Shown here piece after piece: positions 18,168-26,165 of a DNA stretch of 64,000 bases. The stretch's first letter is position 1. Each line of letters opens with the position of its first letter. Source of the stretch: Dyadobacter beijingensis DSM 21582 (lineage in GTDB: Bacteria > Bacteroidota > Bacteroidia > Cytophagales > Spirosomataceae); assembly GCF_000382205.1 (NCBI RefSeq), contig NZ_KB907790.1, positions 310,001 to 374,000 on the forward strand, in the 5' to 3' direction. A program made the position numbers and the translations under genes. Below the pieces are notes generated by a model. That model did not search any database. It was not told the DNA's origin and saw only the letters and a program-made list of their open reading frames with translations.

Positions 18168-19388
18168 TTATTCCGCTTCGCTGCCGAGCACTTCCCGAAA
18201 GACCTCCATTAAGCCTTCTGACGGCTCCTGGCCTTTGTTTTTAGATTTGAAATACTCCTGAAACAGCTTCTCCATACTCAGCGACAAATCCACTTCCGAC
18301 GAAGTATCCGCCACTTCGCTTCGCTTGATCTGCGGAATAATCTGCACAATGCCCGAATGCGCTTCCATGACCCGCTTTTTGTCTGAGGCTTCAAGATAAT
18401 TGTCCGAAATGATAGTAAGCTCGATCAGATCCTCCGGGTGCTCGCCGAGCCATTCAATGGCCTCGTCGATGCTGTGAAAACTCTTGCGGCGGAGCTTCTT
18501 GCCTTTTAACAATTCAATGGGCGTATAACCGACGAGCTTGCCGGCTTCCGCTTCGATCAGGATCACGTATTTCGTTTGATTGGACTCCGAAAAGCTGTAC
18601 GCCAGCGGGCTGCTGGAATATACGGCGGGTGCGGGTACCTTATCTACCTGGTGAAAGCGGTGCAAATGGCCCAATGCGATATAATGGACCTGCTTGGGGA
18701 AGTTTTCCGTGTAAATGGCCTGCGCGCCGCCGATATGCAGGATCGGGCGCTCGTCGTCGGGTTCCTCGGGCATCGGGCCGCCTTTCTGCATGACGAACAA
18801 ATGCGTTGCTAAAAGGTTGAAGCCGTTGTTGTCCAGGTATTCGTCGGCAAGTTGCTGCCAATGCTCCTGCAAGTGCACGCGTAATGCTTCTTCCGATTCC
18901 TCGACCCCGAGGAATGTCTTCAAACGTTGCTCGTTCGCGTAGGGCGTGTGCAGTATGCGCAAGGGGAACGGAGCATTGGGCAACTTGATTTCTATAAACC
19001 CGGGTGCGGTTTTGATAATTTCCACTTTTCCCTGCGTACAAAATGGCTTGATTTCCGTGTTGGGGAAGCCCACAAACAGAATGCCGCAAACCTTGGCGAG
19101 GGCGTCGGGTACCTGTATGCGCTCGGGGGAATCGTGGTTGCCCGCAATGGCGATGACTGCGCGGGTGCCGTTGGCGGACAGGCGGTATAATGTGCTGTAC
19201 AAAAGCTCGGTTGCTTCCGACGATGGGTTGAAGTTATCGAACAAATCGCCGGCGATGACGACCGCGTCTACGGCTTCGCGCTCGGCGATCTCGCAGATTT
19301 CTTCCAGTACGAGGCGTTGCTCTTCGAGGCGGGAAAAGTTATCGAGCTTTTTGCCGATATGCCAGTCGGCGGTGTGCAGTATTTTCAT
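18168..19388 (-). CDS. sbcD: Exonuclease SbcCD subunit D
   Basis: SbcD is the Mre11-like nuclease that, with the SbcC ATPase, cleaves hairpins and processes double-strand breaks. The 406-residue protein starts MKILHTADWHIGK (first metal motif DxH), followed by GDLFDNFNPSS, the GNHDSPERI motif near 98, THLF near 198 and GHLHRFH near 245, all phosphoesterase metal sites. A C-terminal capping domain follows. An ATG 9 nt further upstream would add MTR; I chose the family-typical start. No sbcC lies downstream: the gene ends 3 nt from a cluster of DNA hairpins. Its partner gene must be elsewhere. Confidence 0.92.
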   Translation of the reverse strand: MKILHTADWHIGKKLDNFSRLEEQRLVLEEICEIAEREAVDAVVIAGDLFDNFNPSSEATELLYSTLYRLSANGTRAVIAIAGNHDSPERIQVPDALAKVCGILFVGFPNTEIKPFCTQGKVEIIKTAPGFIEIKLPNAPFPLRILHTPYANEQRLKTFLGVEESEEALRVHLQEHWQQLADEYLDNNGFNLLATHLFVMQKGGPMPEEPDDERPILHIGGAQAIYTENFPKQVHYIALGHLHRFHQVDKVPAPAVYSSSPLAYSFSESNQTKYVILIEAEAGKLVGYTPIELLKGKKLRRKSFHSIDEAIEWLGEHPEDLIELTIISDNYLEASDKKRVMEAHSGIVQIIPQIKRSEVADTSSEVDLSLSMEKLFQEYFKSKNKGQEPSEGLMEVFREVLGSEAE

Positions 19389-19432
19389 CCGTGTCATTAA
19401 TTTAGCGAAAATAACAGATCATTTCCGAAGTT

Positions 19433-20260
19433 TTGAAATACATTAAAATCGCTTCCAATGCATTGAACGGATTGCGCGGGCTGCTGCTAGTAGCAATAAC
19501 CGGGGCGTTCTTTGGCTGTGGAAGCCCATCCGGACAGTCCGGCGCGGGCGGCATCGCCATTTCATTTGACGATCATTTTATCAAGGAGTGGTACGAGCTC
19601 AGGCCGTTATTCCAGAAATATAATGCCAAAGCGACATTCTTCATCACCTGTCCCGACAGCCTGAATGCCGAAGAGGTGGCCATGCTGAAACAGCTTGAAA
19701 AAGAAGGCCACGAAATCGGGTTCCACGGCACCGTCCACGCGAAATCCACGGAGCTCATGGATGCAGGCGGTCCGAAGGGGTACATTGAGACAGAAATAGA
19801 ACCCGGTTTGCGGCATATGCACGCGGCCGGTTTCAAACCGACTTCCTACGCGCATCCGGGTGGGAACCACAACGATCGCGTCGATTCGGTACTTTTGGCC
19901 CAAGGCTTTACGACGTTGCGGGATGTGGCCATTTCAAGAAGGAAATTCAAAGGATTCCAGCTCTACGCATGGCCGCCCCGCTGGATGAGTGCGGTTTATT
20001 ACACATTCAATGGAGAGCAAAAAGTGGATGCCTTGATGATCGATTACGACGAGGTTACCGAAGAGGAAATCGCCGAGGCTATCCTGGAAGCGAAAGAAAA
20101 TGGCACTGCGTTGATGGTTTTCGGGCATGAACCGTTGTACAGCGCTCCTCAGAATGGCAGATATGGTTTTAATGTAAGCTTTCTGGCTGCGGTTTTACGT
20201 GAAGCCGATAAGCAGCGATTGAAATTCTACACGATGTCGGAGCTCCCGGAAGTGAAATAA
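19433..20260 (+). CDS. Polysaccharide deacetylase-like lipoprotein
   Basis: The 275-residue protein has a lipoprotein signal (hydrophobic 15-26, cysteine C29 in AFFGC), then a NodB-type domain. Motif 1 ISFDD (D46, D47) and motif 2 GFHGTVH (H98, H102) supply the metal and catalytic residues of carbohydrate esterase family 4, and SYAHPGGNHND is motif 3-like. The predicted role is removal of acetyl groups from a periplasmic or surface glycan; the substrate is unknown. The start is TTG, with no in-frame ATG before the signal peptide. It diverges from sbcD with a 44-nt gap. Its stop codon directly abuts the stop of the convergent acyltransferase gene. Confidence 0.82.
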   Translation: MKYIKIASNALNGLRGLLLVAITGAFFGCGSPSGQSGAGGIAISFDDHFIKEWYELRPLFQKYNAKATFFITCPDSLNAEEVAMLKQLEKEGHEIGFHGTVHAKSTELMDAGGPKGYIETEIEPGLRHMHAAGFKPTSYAHPGGNHNDRVDSVLLAQGFTTLRDVAISRRKFKGFQLYAWPPRWMSAVYYTFNGEQKVDALMIDYDEVTEEEIAEAILEAKENGTALMVFGHEPLYSAPQNGRYGFNVSFLAAVLREADKQRLKFYTMSELPEVK

Positions 20261-21385
20261 CTAGCGACCGAACTTGCGGTCCTTGTATGCGAGGAGCGGT
20301 TTTTCAATATAATTAAAAGAAAAAGTAGCCACCGCGACCGAACCGACGAAGCTTAACACGTATAGAATAGCCTGATAGCTCATATCACGCCAGCCCGGCG
20401 CGTATGTTTCGAAGAGATTGATAATTACCACAATCACAGCTACGTGGTAAATGTACAAGCCATATGAAATCTTCCCTAAATGATCCATCACCGGGTGTCC
20501 TAAATGCACGATTGTGTTCGGATTGCAGGACACATTGAGCACGAAAAATGCGAAGAAGAGCGCGTACACTTCCAGGAACCCAAAGAAATGCACGCCGGAG
20601 AAGAACAATGCGAGCAGCATCACGTAGGCGACAATCTGCACGTCCTTTCTAAATATAAAGTTCAGAAACTTCGCTTTGCCATGGTAAACCAGCCACGCGC
20701 ACAAGCCGCCCAGCGCCATCGTCTGGATACGGAACTGGCCAAGGAACGTCGTGATCATCGACTTGCGGGTTTCTTCCGAAGGATCAACCATTTCAAGCCC
20801 CAGGTAGAGCAGGCCTGCTGTTAGCAAAAGGAAGAAGAGGAAAATCGGCACCCGTTTTTTGGGATATTTGATCAGCCACGGCCACAGGTAATAAAATTGC
20901 TCCTCCACGCCGATAGACCACGTCTGCGCGCACCAGTAGGGCAGATCGTAGAGGACAAATGCGAAGTTTGGCAGAACCAGTAACAACAATGTCAGCCGCT
21001 CGGGCAGGTTTACCGTTAGTTTTTCTTCCACGCCGGGGTAGTCGAAAATAGGGATATGCGGAAAAACGAAGAAGGATAACCCGATGATGATGAAGTAAAC
21101 CGGCCAGATCCTGAATACGCGGCGCAGGTAGAATTTTTTTGTGTCGACATCGCCAAAGCGACCCCGTTCTTCCAGGAGCAAATAGGTGATCAGAAAACCG
21201 CTCAATACAAAGAATAGTCCCACGCCAAGCCTTCCGGCGTGCTGGATAATGGGCACATCATATATATTGGCGATACCCAGCGCATGCTTGGCTTGTTCGA
21301 GGTGGTGAAATACCACCAGTGTCGCCGCAATGGCACGGATACCGTTCAGGTTCGGGAAATAGCGCTTTTTGTTGTCCACCACCAA
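20261..21385 (-). CDS. Acyltransferase 3 family membrane protein
   Basis: This OafA/YrhL-like acyltransferase has about ten transmembrane segments in 374 residues. It shows the family opening NLNGIRAIAATLVVFHHL (the essential histidine pair), the motif FVLSGFLITYLLL, and RRVFRIWPVYF. Members transfer acetyl or other acyl groups to cell-surface sugars. It begins 5 nt after the KdsC-like gene, in the same direction, so it probably acts on lipopolysaccharide or another surface glycan, which is an inference from context. The start is not ATG: TTG at 21385 or one of two GTG codons just after it. Confidence 0.88.
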   Translation of the reverse strand: MVVDNKKRYFPNLNGIRAIAATLVVFHHLEQAKHALGIANIYDVPIIQHAGRLGVGLFFVLSGFLITYLLLEERGRFGDVDTKKFYLRRVFRIWPVYFIIIGLSFFVFPHIPIFDYPGVEEKLTVNLPERLTLLLLVLPNFAFVLYDLPYWCAQTWSIGVEEQFYYLWPWLIKYPKKRVPIFLFFLLLTAGLLYLGLEMVDPSEETRKSMITTFLGQFRIQTMALGGLCAWLVYHGKAKFLNFIFRKDVQIVAYVMLLALFFSGVHFFGFLEVYALFFAFFVLNVSCNPNTIVHLGHPVMDHLGKISYGLYIYHVAVIVVIINLFETYAPGWRDMSYQAILYVLSFVGSVAVATFSFNYIEKPLLAYKDRKFGR

Positions 21386-21390
21386 GCTTT

Positions 21391-21912
21391 TTATTCAAAC
21401 CAGGCCATCCATTTCCCTTGCACTTTCAAGACCTGCTCGATCAGGTCGCGGACGGCGCCGCGGCCGCCGTTCTTTGGGGAAATATAATCGGCAATGGCGA
21501 GGATCTCGTCGGCGGAGTCGGCCGGGCAGGCGCCCATGACGCTCGTGCGCATGACCTCGTAATCGGGCAGGTCATCGCCCATGAACACGATCTCGTCTTC
21601 GGTAAGGCCGGTTTCCGCGAGGTATTTTTTGAAAACGGGGAGCTTCCCGTCGGGCGAGGTACCGATGAAAATGTCCGTTACGCCCAGGTATTCGAGCCGT
21701 TTGCGGACGCCTACCTGGCTTTGCGCAGAGATGATCGCCACGCGGTAGCCCATTTTGATCGCCCGGTTTATACCATAGCCGTCGCGAACATTGAAAATGC
21801 GGGGCTGCTCGCCGGTTTCGAGGGCGATGACACTGCCGTCGGTCATGACGCCGTCGATATCAAAAATAAAGGTGGTAATGCGCTTGAAACGTTCCGTTAG
21901 AGTCGAATTCAT
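21391..21912 (-). CDS. kdsC: KdsC-like HAD phosphatase (3-deoxy-D-manno-octulosonate 8-phosphate phosphatase)
   Basis: This short C0-type HAD phosphatase (173 residues) has motif I FDIDGVMTDG (nucleophile D18, acid D20), motif II IISAQS, the lysine region SPDGKLPVFKKYL, and motif IV MGDDLPDYEVM. These match KdsC, which releases phosphate from KDO 8-phosphate in lipopolysaccharide core synthesis. Related tetrameric HADs act on other sugar phosphates, so the substrate is likely but not certain. It is followed by the acyltransferase 5 nt downstream, and lies 64 nt downstream of the DUF2520 gene. A TATATTTG element upstream suggests its own promoter. Confidence 0.88.
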   Translation of the reverse strand: MNSTLTERFKRITTFIFDIDGVMTDGSVIALETGEQPRIFNVRDGYGINRAIKMGYRVAIISAQSQVGVRKRLEYLGVTDIFIGTSPDGKLPVFKKYLAETGLTEDEIVFMGDDLPDYEVMRTSVMGACPADSADEILAIADYISPKNGGRGAVRDLIEQVLKVQGKWMAWFE

Positions 21913-21935
21913 GAATAGCCGAATTGTGAATCCCG

Positions 21936-21943
21936 CAAATATA
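21936..21943 (-). promoter_or_regulatory. Candidate -7 element for kdsC
   Basis: Read on the minus strand this is TATATTTG, the exact Bacteroidota -7 consensus, 24 nt before the kdsC ATG. No TTG is present at the expected -33 position, so activity is uncertain. Confidence 0.4.
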
Positions 21944-21976
21944 GCCGAACTTTTTTCGTGACGGTGCGGCTACTTA

Positions 21977-22780
21977 TTATTTTGAAATGTAGAGGTTGCG
22001 GATTTTGTCGGTCAGCAGGCGATAGATTTCTGTGTAGTCCTCATTCGTTTCCTGTAAATATTCGAGATGGCGGGCGGTCGTTTTCCAGTCGCCGCGCCGT
22101 GCGGGCCCGGTTTGGCCGATAGCGGGGTCGTCGGATAACATGGCTTTGTAAATCGTCGTCTGAATGAGCGGTTTCAAGAGATCGAAGCTAAGCTGCTCGC
22201 GTTCGAGGAGGTCATGCGAGATCGTGAGCATGTAATTGGTGAAATTGCTCGCGAAAACAGCGGCCACATGCAAAATAAAGCGCTCGTCGGAATCCATACG
22301 CGTCACATTGTCGCTCACGCTCGAAGCGAGCTGCATGAGCTTACCTTCGATCAGCTCGTTCCGTGACTCGATGCAGAACGGGAGTTCGCTGTAATCCATC
22401 TCGATGCCTTTTGTAAACGTCTGCAAAGGATAGAACACGCCCGTGTGGACATATACGTCGCTATAAATTTCCACAAGTTTCTGAAATTCAGCCAGCGAGC
22501 GCGTGCCCGATGTATGGACGAGGATCACGCCTTCGGGCAGGACAATGCGCTGGATAACGCTCTCGATGGCATCGTCCGTCACGGCGATCACGATTATTTC
22601 GGCTTCGCTTTCCGAGAAATTGAGGTCGGGCTGGATGTTGGTATCATACAAGGAAGAGGCCAGCTGACGCGCTTTTTGCGTGTCGCGGCTATACACCTCG
22701 CAAATCCAGTGCCCGGCGTCCTCGAACGCCTGCGCCAGATGCCAGGCCACATTCCCGGCACCGATGAAGGAGATTTTCAA
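21977..22780 (-). CDS. DUF2520 Rossmann-fold protein
   Basis: The 267-residue protein opens with a dinucleotide-binding motif MKISFIGAGNVAWHLAQAF, with the related segments IVIAVTDDAI and LVHTSGT, and a C-terminal helical DUF2520 domain (DSDERFILHVAAVFASNFTNY). The architecture resembles NADP-dependent dehydrogenases of the ProC/KARI type, but the reaction is not known to me. Start is TTG at 22780, overlapping the PIN toxin stop by 4 nt (TTGA). That makes it the third cistron of an antitoxin-toxin-DUF2520 unit, an unusual position for what seems a conserved housekeeping gene. KdsC follows after 64 nt. Confidence 0.85.
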   Translation of the reverse strand: MKISFIGAGNVAWHLAQAFEDAGHWICEVYSRDTQKARQLASSLYDTNIQPDLNFSESEAEIIVIAVTDDAIESVIQRIVLPEGVILVHTSGTRSLAEFQKLVEIYSDVYVHTGVFYPLQTFTKGIEMDYSELPFCIESRNELIEGKLMQLASSVSDNVTRMDSDERFILHVAAVFASNFTNYMLTISHDLLEREQLSFDLLKPLIQTTIYKAMLSDDPAIGQTGPARRGDWKTTARHLEYLQETNEDYTEIYRLLTDKIRNLYISK

Positions 22781-23190
22781 TTATCTATCCAGTTTTCCAG
22801 CCGAATACCAGCCAGGTGTATAAAATCTTTTGTGTTTCGGGTTACGAGAGTAAGGTTGTAGCGTAGTGAGGTAGCGCCAATTAATAAGTCAAAGTCACCG
22901 ACATTCCGACCGCTTTTTCTCAATCTCGCTTTTTCTCTGGCATAAAGTGAAAAGCCTGTAATAGTGGGCAAGGTTTGGGAGGAAAAGGCCAATTCAAACC
23001 CGCGTACTCTTTTTAGGTTCTCCTCATACCTGGCGGGTGAGCTATTTTCAACACCATATAATAGTTCTGCAATGGTGATCTCGGAGATGTAGCAATTAAT
23101 GCGACCAATTTGATGGACTTTCTTTTTCAAGTCAAAGTGTCCTTTCAGATAGTGTATGCAAATATTGGTGTCTAGTAGATATTGATTCAT
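22777..23190 (-). CDS. PIN-domain ribonuclease toxin (VapC-like)
   Basis: VapC-family toxins cut RNA using a Mg2+ site made of conserved acidic residues. This 137-residue protein keeps them: D7 in LLDTN, E42 in IAELLYG, D99 and D101 in GDFDLLIGA, and D122 in TRNTKDF. It starts in an ATGA overlap with the upstream antitoxin and ends in a TTGA overlap with DUF2520, so all three genes should be translationally coupled. The local DNA is more AT-rich than the surrounding operon, consistent with acquisition by transfer. Which RNA it targets cannot be told from sequence. Confidence 0.88.
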   Translation of the reverse strand: MNQYLLDTNICIHYLKGHFDLKKKVHQIGRINCYISEITIAELLYGVENSSPARYEENLKRVRGFELAFSSQTLPTITGFSLYAREKARLRKSGRNVGDFDLLIGATSLRYNLTLVTRNTKDFIHLAGIRLENWIDN

Positions 23191-23429
23191 AGTTCAACGT
23201 CCCGTGGTGAATCATTACGACTTGAATAAATCATCTTTACAAGTTCTTCCGCACTTTCCTCACCTTCCCAACTGCCAAATAAGCTGTCTAGAAGAGCATC
23301 TTTATACTCATTGCTCTCCGCAATATCTTCCACCACGATCTTCAATTTTCTGTTGCCAAAAATATCCTGAACCGACTTTATAAAACGGTTATCAAGGTCG
23401 GATGCGTTTACCTGAAATGTTTGCTGCAT
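23187..23429 (-). CDS. Putative antitoxin of the PIN toxin
   Basis: The 80-residue acidic protein begins MQQTFQVNASDLDNRFIKS, a short beta-strand plus helix start typical of small DNA-binding antitoxins, and has a glutamate-rich C-terminal half (WEGEESAEELVKMIYSS) suited to binding the toxin. I recognise no named antitoxin family in it. Assignment depends mainly on position: immediately upstream of the PIN gene, sharing ATGA. It would be expected to repress its own promoter, which should lie in the AT-rich stretch between 23430 and 23471. Confidence 0.72.
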   Translation of the reverse strand: MQQTFQVNASDLDNRFIKSVQDIFGNRKLKIVVEDIAESNEYKDALLDSLFGSWEGEESAEELVKMIYSSRNDSPRDVEL

Positions 23430-23471
23430 GACGTTTTCAGTTGGTAATTCATGCTAATATAATATTTTTCC

Positions 23472-24230
23472 TCAATCCACCACCGGCGCCACCTGCTCCG
23501 GCGTGGTAATGCCGCCCGGCAGCTCCATGATCCGCATATTCCGGAAATGGATCTCGGCGCCTTCGGCTTCGAGGCAGATGTAGCCTTTCTTGCGTTCGGA
23601 GGCGCGGAGGCCGTTCACGAATTTGCCGTTGACGGATAGCTTCACCGTACCGTCCACGGCCACGACCACATATTTGTTCCATTCGCCTTTGCCTTTGCAG
23701 CGCTTTTCGAGGGATTTGCTGCGGATGCCGCGCGGGTTGTCGGGAATGGCCGTCATGCCCATGGTCGGGAAGAGCTCGCCGTGGACGTAATCTTCCGTCG
23801 CGTTGTGCTGGGGAGCATATTCGAGTTCCAACATTTGTACTTCGATCGCCTTCGTGAGCGGATCGTGTTCCTGGGGAGTGCCTTCGCTCCATATGAATAC
23901 CCCCGAATTGCCGCCGGCTTCCATATGCTTCCATTCCACTTCGAGGATGAAGTTTTCGTATTGCTTATCGGAACGCATCACGCCGATCGGCTTGCCGGAG
24001 CAGATGAGGGTGCCGTCTTTGACTTTCCAGGTTTCCTTGGAGGTATTCACATCCACCCAGCCTTTCAGGTCCTTACCGTTAAAGAGCGGGACAAATTTCA
24101 GGTGATCGCTGAGCTGGGCATACAAATGGGTGTTCGGCAGCGCCAAAAACAGCAATATGACCGCTTGCGAACGGTTATCGCGCAATTTCTTGGCGGCAAC
24201 AGCTATTATTGTAAAAAAGATGGCATTCAT
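23472..24230 (-). CDS. Secreted DUF1080 (3-keto-disaccharide hydrolase-like) protein
   Basis: From about [18 protein letters not shown] onward the protein matches the DUF1080 beta-sandwich (concanavalin-like) domain, with the typical [21 protein letters not shown] and [18 protein letters not shown]. Such domains act on or bind sugars and are abundant in Bacteroidota. A hydrophobic segment [17 protein letters not shown] is a signal peptide. The longest frame starts at 24413, but that overlaps the divergent gene starting at 24277, so the true start is probably ATG 24230, or a TTG further in (around 24190) that would give a more normal signal peptide. It ends about 40 nt from the antitoxin start. 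Confidence 0.8.
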   Translation of the reverse strand: MNAIFFTIIAVAAKKLRDNRSQAVILLFLALPNTHLYAQLSDHLKFVPLFNGKDLKGWVDVNTSKETWKVKDGTLICSGKPIGVMRSDKQYENFILEVEWKHMEAGGNSGVFIWSEGTPQEHDPLTKAIEVQMLELEYAPQHNATEDYVHGELFPTMGMTAIPDNPRGIRSKSLEKRCKGKGEWNKYVVVAVDGTVKLSVNGKFVNGLRASERKKGYICLEAEGAEIHFRNMRIMELPGGITTPEQVAPVVD

Positions 24231-24276
24231 TCTTTGATCGATTAACATACATTTTTTCAAACCACGGGTTCGCACT

Positions 24277-24978
24277 ATGAAAATTTTAAAAGTACTGGTC
24301 GTCATTTTAATACTGAAATCTACCGTCACACACGCACAGTACGCTTCCGCGATTTCGGGCGGGGTCGATGTAGGCGCGGCATTCGGGAGCAACACGCTGG
24401 CGCCTTCGATCATGTACCACGAGGAAATCGGCCCGAACAGGCTGCCATGGCTGCGGCTGGGGCTGGGCTTCCGGACATGGGGATATTATGGCGGCAGGGC
24501 GAACCTTTACACCAAAAGCGTCGCCGGTACGCAGGATTTCCTGGAATACCGCAACACGTCCTTGAACGGCCTGAGCGTTCTGGCCGGCATTACCCTCGTA
24601 TTCGGCAAGTTCGATATCGGTGTGGATACCGACCTGGCGGCCATTACCTACGGCGGCAAACGACGCGGCTTCTACGAAAAGACTTCTGCAAACCCCGGTA
24701 CCGGCGGGGCACATTACGAAACCTGGCTGGCTACACGGCCCACGATTGCCAATGCATTGCCGCTGCTGCTGCGCCGTAACAGCGGACAGTCGGAAGCATT
24801 CGTGCGGTTCCGTGCCTGGCGGACGGTCGGGGTGAAGGTCGGGTACACCTATGGAAGGGTTGCTTACCGGACCACCCGGGCGGACGGTTTCCATGTTTAC
24901 CTCGATAACAACCAGCGACATGTGTCCGACGTTTACGGTCTTCCCTACGTGGCATTGGCCTTTGCAATAGGGAATTGA
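24277..24978 (+). CDS. Hypothetical exported protein, possible outer-membrane beta-barrel
   Basis: The 233-residue protein starts with a clean signal peptide ([20 protein letters not shown], cleavage before QYAS). The rest is rich in glycine, aromatic residues and alternating hydrophobic patches (for example [20 protein letters not shown] and [14 protein letters not shown] at the very end), as in small outer-membrane beta-barrels. It ends in a nonpolar strand but the last residue is asparagine, not the usual aromatic. I recognise no specific family. It is divergent from the DUF1080 gene. A long minus-strand frame covers the same bases, but lacks a signal or any recognisable domain. Confidence 0.65.
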   Translation: MKILKVLVVILILKSTVTHAQYASAISGGVDVGAAFGSNTLAPSIMYHEEIGPNRLPWLRLGLGFRTWGYYGGRANLYTKSVAGTQDFLEYRNTSLNGLSVLAGITLVFGKFDIGVDTDLAAITYGGKRRGFYEKTSANPGTGGAHYETWLATRPTIANALPLLLRRNSGQSEAFVRFRAWRTVGVKVGYTYGRVAYRTTRADGFHVYLDNNQRHVSDVYGLPYVALAFAIGN

Positions 24979-25000
24979 CAAATGAATTTCTCAAACATAC

Positions 25001-25031
25001 TTGTAATTCAATTTGTTAAACTCTATATTTG
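25001..25031 (+). promoter_or_regulatory. Promoter of rplM-rpsI
   Basis: TTG (25001-25003), a 20-nt spacer and TATATTTG (25024-25031) form a full-consensus Bacteroidota promoter. It is the clearest promoter in the window. The GTG start of rplM lies about 70 nt downstream. Confidence 0.7.
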
Positions 25032-25104
25032 CACTCCCATTTTGCGATGGACTGTCTTGTTACAGTGTAAATAATTGAAAATCAATTTAATTTTTTTGTT
25101 AATC

Positions 25105-25548
25105 GTGGATACGTTAAGCTACAAAACCATCTCGGCGAACAAAAACACAGTAAACAAGGAGTGGATTGTTGTGGATGCTGAGAATGCAGTTCTAGGTCGT
25201 TTGGCCAGTGAAGTTGCGAAAATTATCAGAGGCAAACACAAAGCAAGCTACACTCCTCATGTGGATTGTGGAGATAACGTAATTGTTATCAACGCCGACA
25301 AAATCAAGTTGACAGGTAAGAAAATGACGGACAAAGTTTATGTTCGCCACACAGGTTACCCAGGAGGTCAACGCTTCCAGACTCCCCGTGAGTTGCTCGA
25401 AAAACACCCTGAGCGTGTGATCGAGAAAGCCGTAAAAGGTATGCTTCCAAAGAACCGTTTGGGACGTCGTTTATTTACAAACCTGTTTGTTTACGCTGCC
25501 GCAGAACACCCGCACAGCGCACAGCAACCAAAGCAAATCCAATTGTAA
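25105..25548 (+). CDS. rplM: 50S ribosomal protein L13
   Basis: L13 is an early-assembly large-subunit protein. The sequence contains [38 protein letters not shown] and the core [22 protein letters not shown] place the start at GTG 25105 ([15 protein letters not shown]), giving 147 residues as in other Bacteroidota. A TTG 30 nt upstream would add ten hydrophobic residues that look out of place on a ribosomal protein. The gene is followed by rpsI after 3 nt, the conserved L13-S9 pair. Confidence 0.96.
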   Translation: MDTLSYKTISANKNTVNKEWIVVDAENAVLGRLASEVAKIIRGKHKASYTPHVDCGDNVIVINADKIKLTGKKMTDKVYVRHTGYPGGQRFQTPRELLEKHPERVIEKAVKGMLPKNRLGRRLFTNLFVYAAAEHPHSAQQPKQIQL

Positions 25549-25551
25549 TTC

Positions 25552-25938
25552 ATGGAAGTGATCAACACAATAGGTAGAAGAAAAACAGCTGTGGCACGTA
25601 TTTACATGGTGCCAGGCAAAGGAGATATCAAAGTAAACGGCCGCGATTACAAAGAATATTTTCCATTTGAAGTACACCAGATCGTTCTGCAACAGCCTTT
25701 CGCTACGATCTCAGGTGGAAATGGTTATGACATCAAAGTAAACGTAAGAGGCGGTGGAATTTCAGGCCAGGCGGAAGCAATCCGTATGGCGGTTTCACGC
25801 GCACTGGTTGAATACAATGCTGAGAACCGCGGACCATTGAAGAAAGAAGGATTCCTTACCCGCGACCCACGTATGGTTGAGCGTAAGAAATACGGACGCC
25901 GGAAAGCTCGCAGAAGATTCCAGTTCTCGAAACGTTAA
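25552..25938 (+). CDS. rpsI: 30S ribosomal protein S9
   Basis: S9 binds the 3' domain of 16S rRNA, and its C-terminal tail reaches the P-site tRNA. The 128 residues run from NTIGRRKTAVARIYMVPGKG through the conserved GGGISGQAEAIRMAVSRAL to the basic tail RRKARRRFQFSKR, all family-typical. It is co-transcribed with rplM (3-nt gap). Two nucleotides after its stop a phased repeat array begins, rather than a conventional terminator. Confidence 0.97.
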   Translation: MEVINTIGRRKTAVARIYMVPGKGDIKVNGRDYKEYFPFEVHQIVLQQPFATISGGNGYDIKVNVRGGGISGQAEAIRMAVSRALVEYNAENRGPLKKEGFLTRDPRMVERKKYGRRKARRRFQFSKR

Positions 25939-25940
25939 TA

Positions 25941-26085
25941 AATGGTCATGTGTGGTCAGAAATGGTCACGCAGTGGTCAGAAGAGTCAAGTGTAGTCAGG
26001 AGTGGTCATGAAGAGTCATTTATGTTTTTCTCAATTAAAACAACACATGACTATCAATGACAATACCTGACAACAAATGACAAAA
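25941..26085. repeat. Phased GTCA/TGAC repeat array 1 (rpsI-rpsB)
   Basis: Eight GTCA tetramers start at 25945, 25955, 25965, 25976, 25985, 25995, 26005 and 26015, mostly in the form TGGTCA or GAGTCA. After a 29-nt AT-rich gap, four TGAC tetramers start at 26048, 26058, 26068 and 26078. Spacing is almost exactly 10 bp throughout. The two halves are inverted relative to each other, so the RNA can fold back: for example GTCAGGAGTGGTCA at 25995 pairs imperfectly with TGACAATACCTGAC. The array begins directly after the rpsI stop. Confidence 0.9.
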
Positions 26086-26165
26086 AATTGTCCAGACGTC
26101 GCTTATCGTGCCCGATGCTTCGTGCTGCGTAACAAGTCTAAAAATATTTTTAATCAAATTTGGCA

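Noticed and set aside
23449-23934. Alternate minus-strand frame inside the DUF1080 gene
   Set aside because: It is a shifted reading of the same sequence, dominated by arginine, histidine and glycine, with no start context; the DUF1080 frame has clear domain motifs.
24231-24413. N-terminal extension of the DUF1080 protein
   Set aside because: It would overlap the first 137 nt of the divergent gene and has no conserved features; the signal peptide lies further downstream.
24307-24981. A 224-codon minus-strand frame over the hypothetical exported protein gene
   Set aside because: The plus-strand frame has a clean signal peptide and barrel-like composition; the minus frame has neither and is cysteine- and proline-rich in an irregular way.
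25075-25104. TTG-started extension of L13 by ten hydrophobic residues
   Set aside because: Ribosomal L13 does not carry a hydrophobic leader; the GTG start fits family length and begins with conserved sequence, and the segment lies in the expected leader after the promoter.
25941-26085. Riboswitch or ribosomal-protein leader upstream of rpsB
   Set aside because: The periodic tetramers do not resemble a compact aptamer, and equivalent arrays precede ftsW and rpsA, which would not share one ligand-specific leader.
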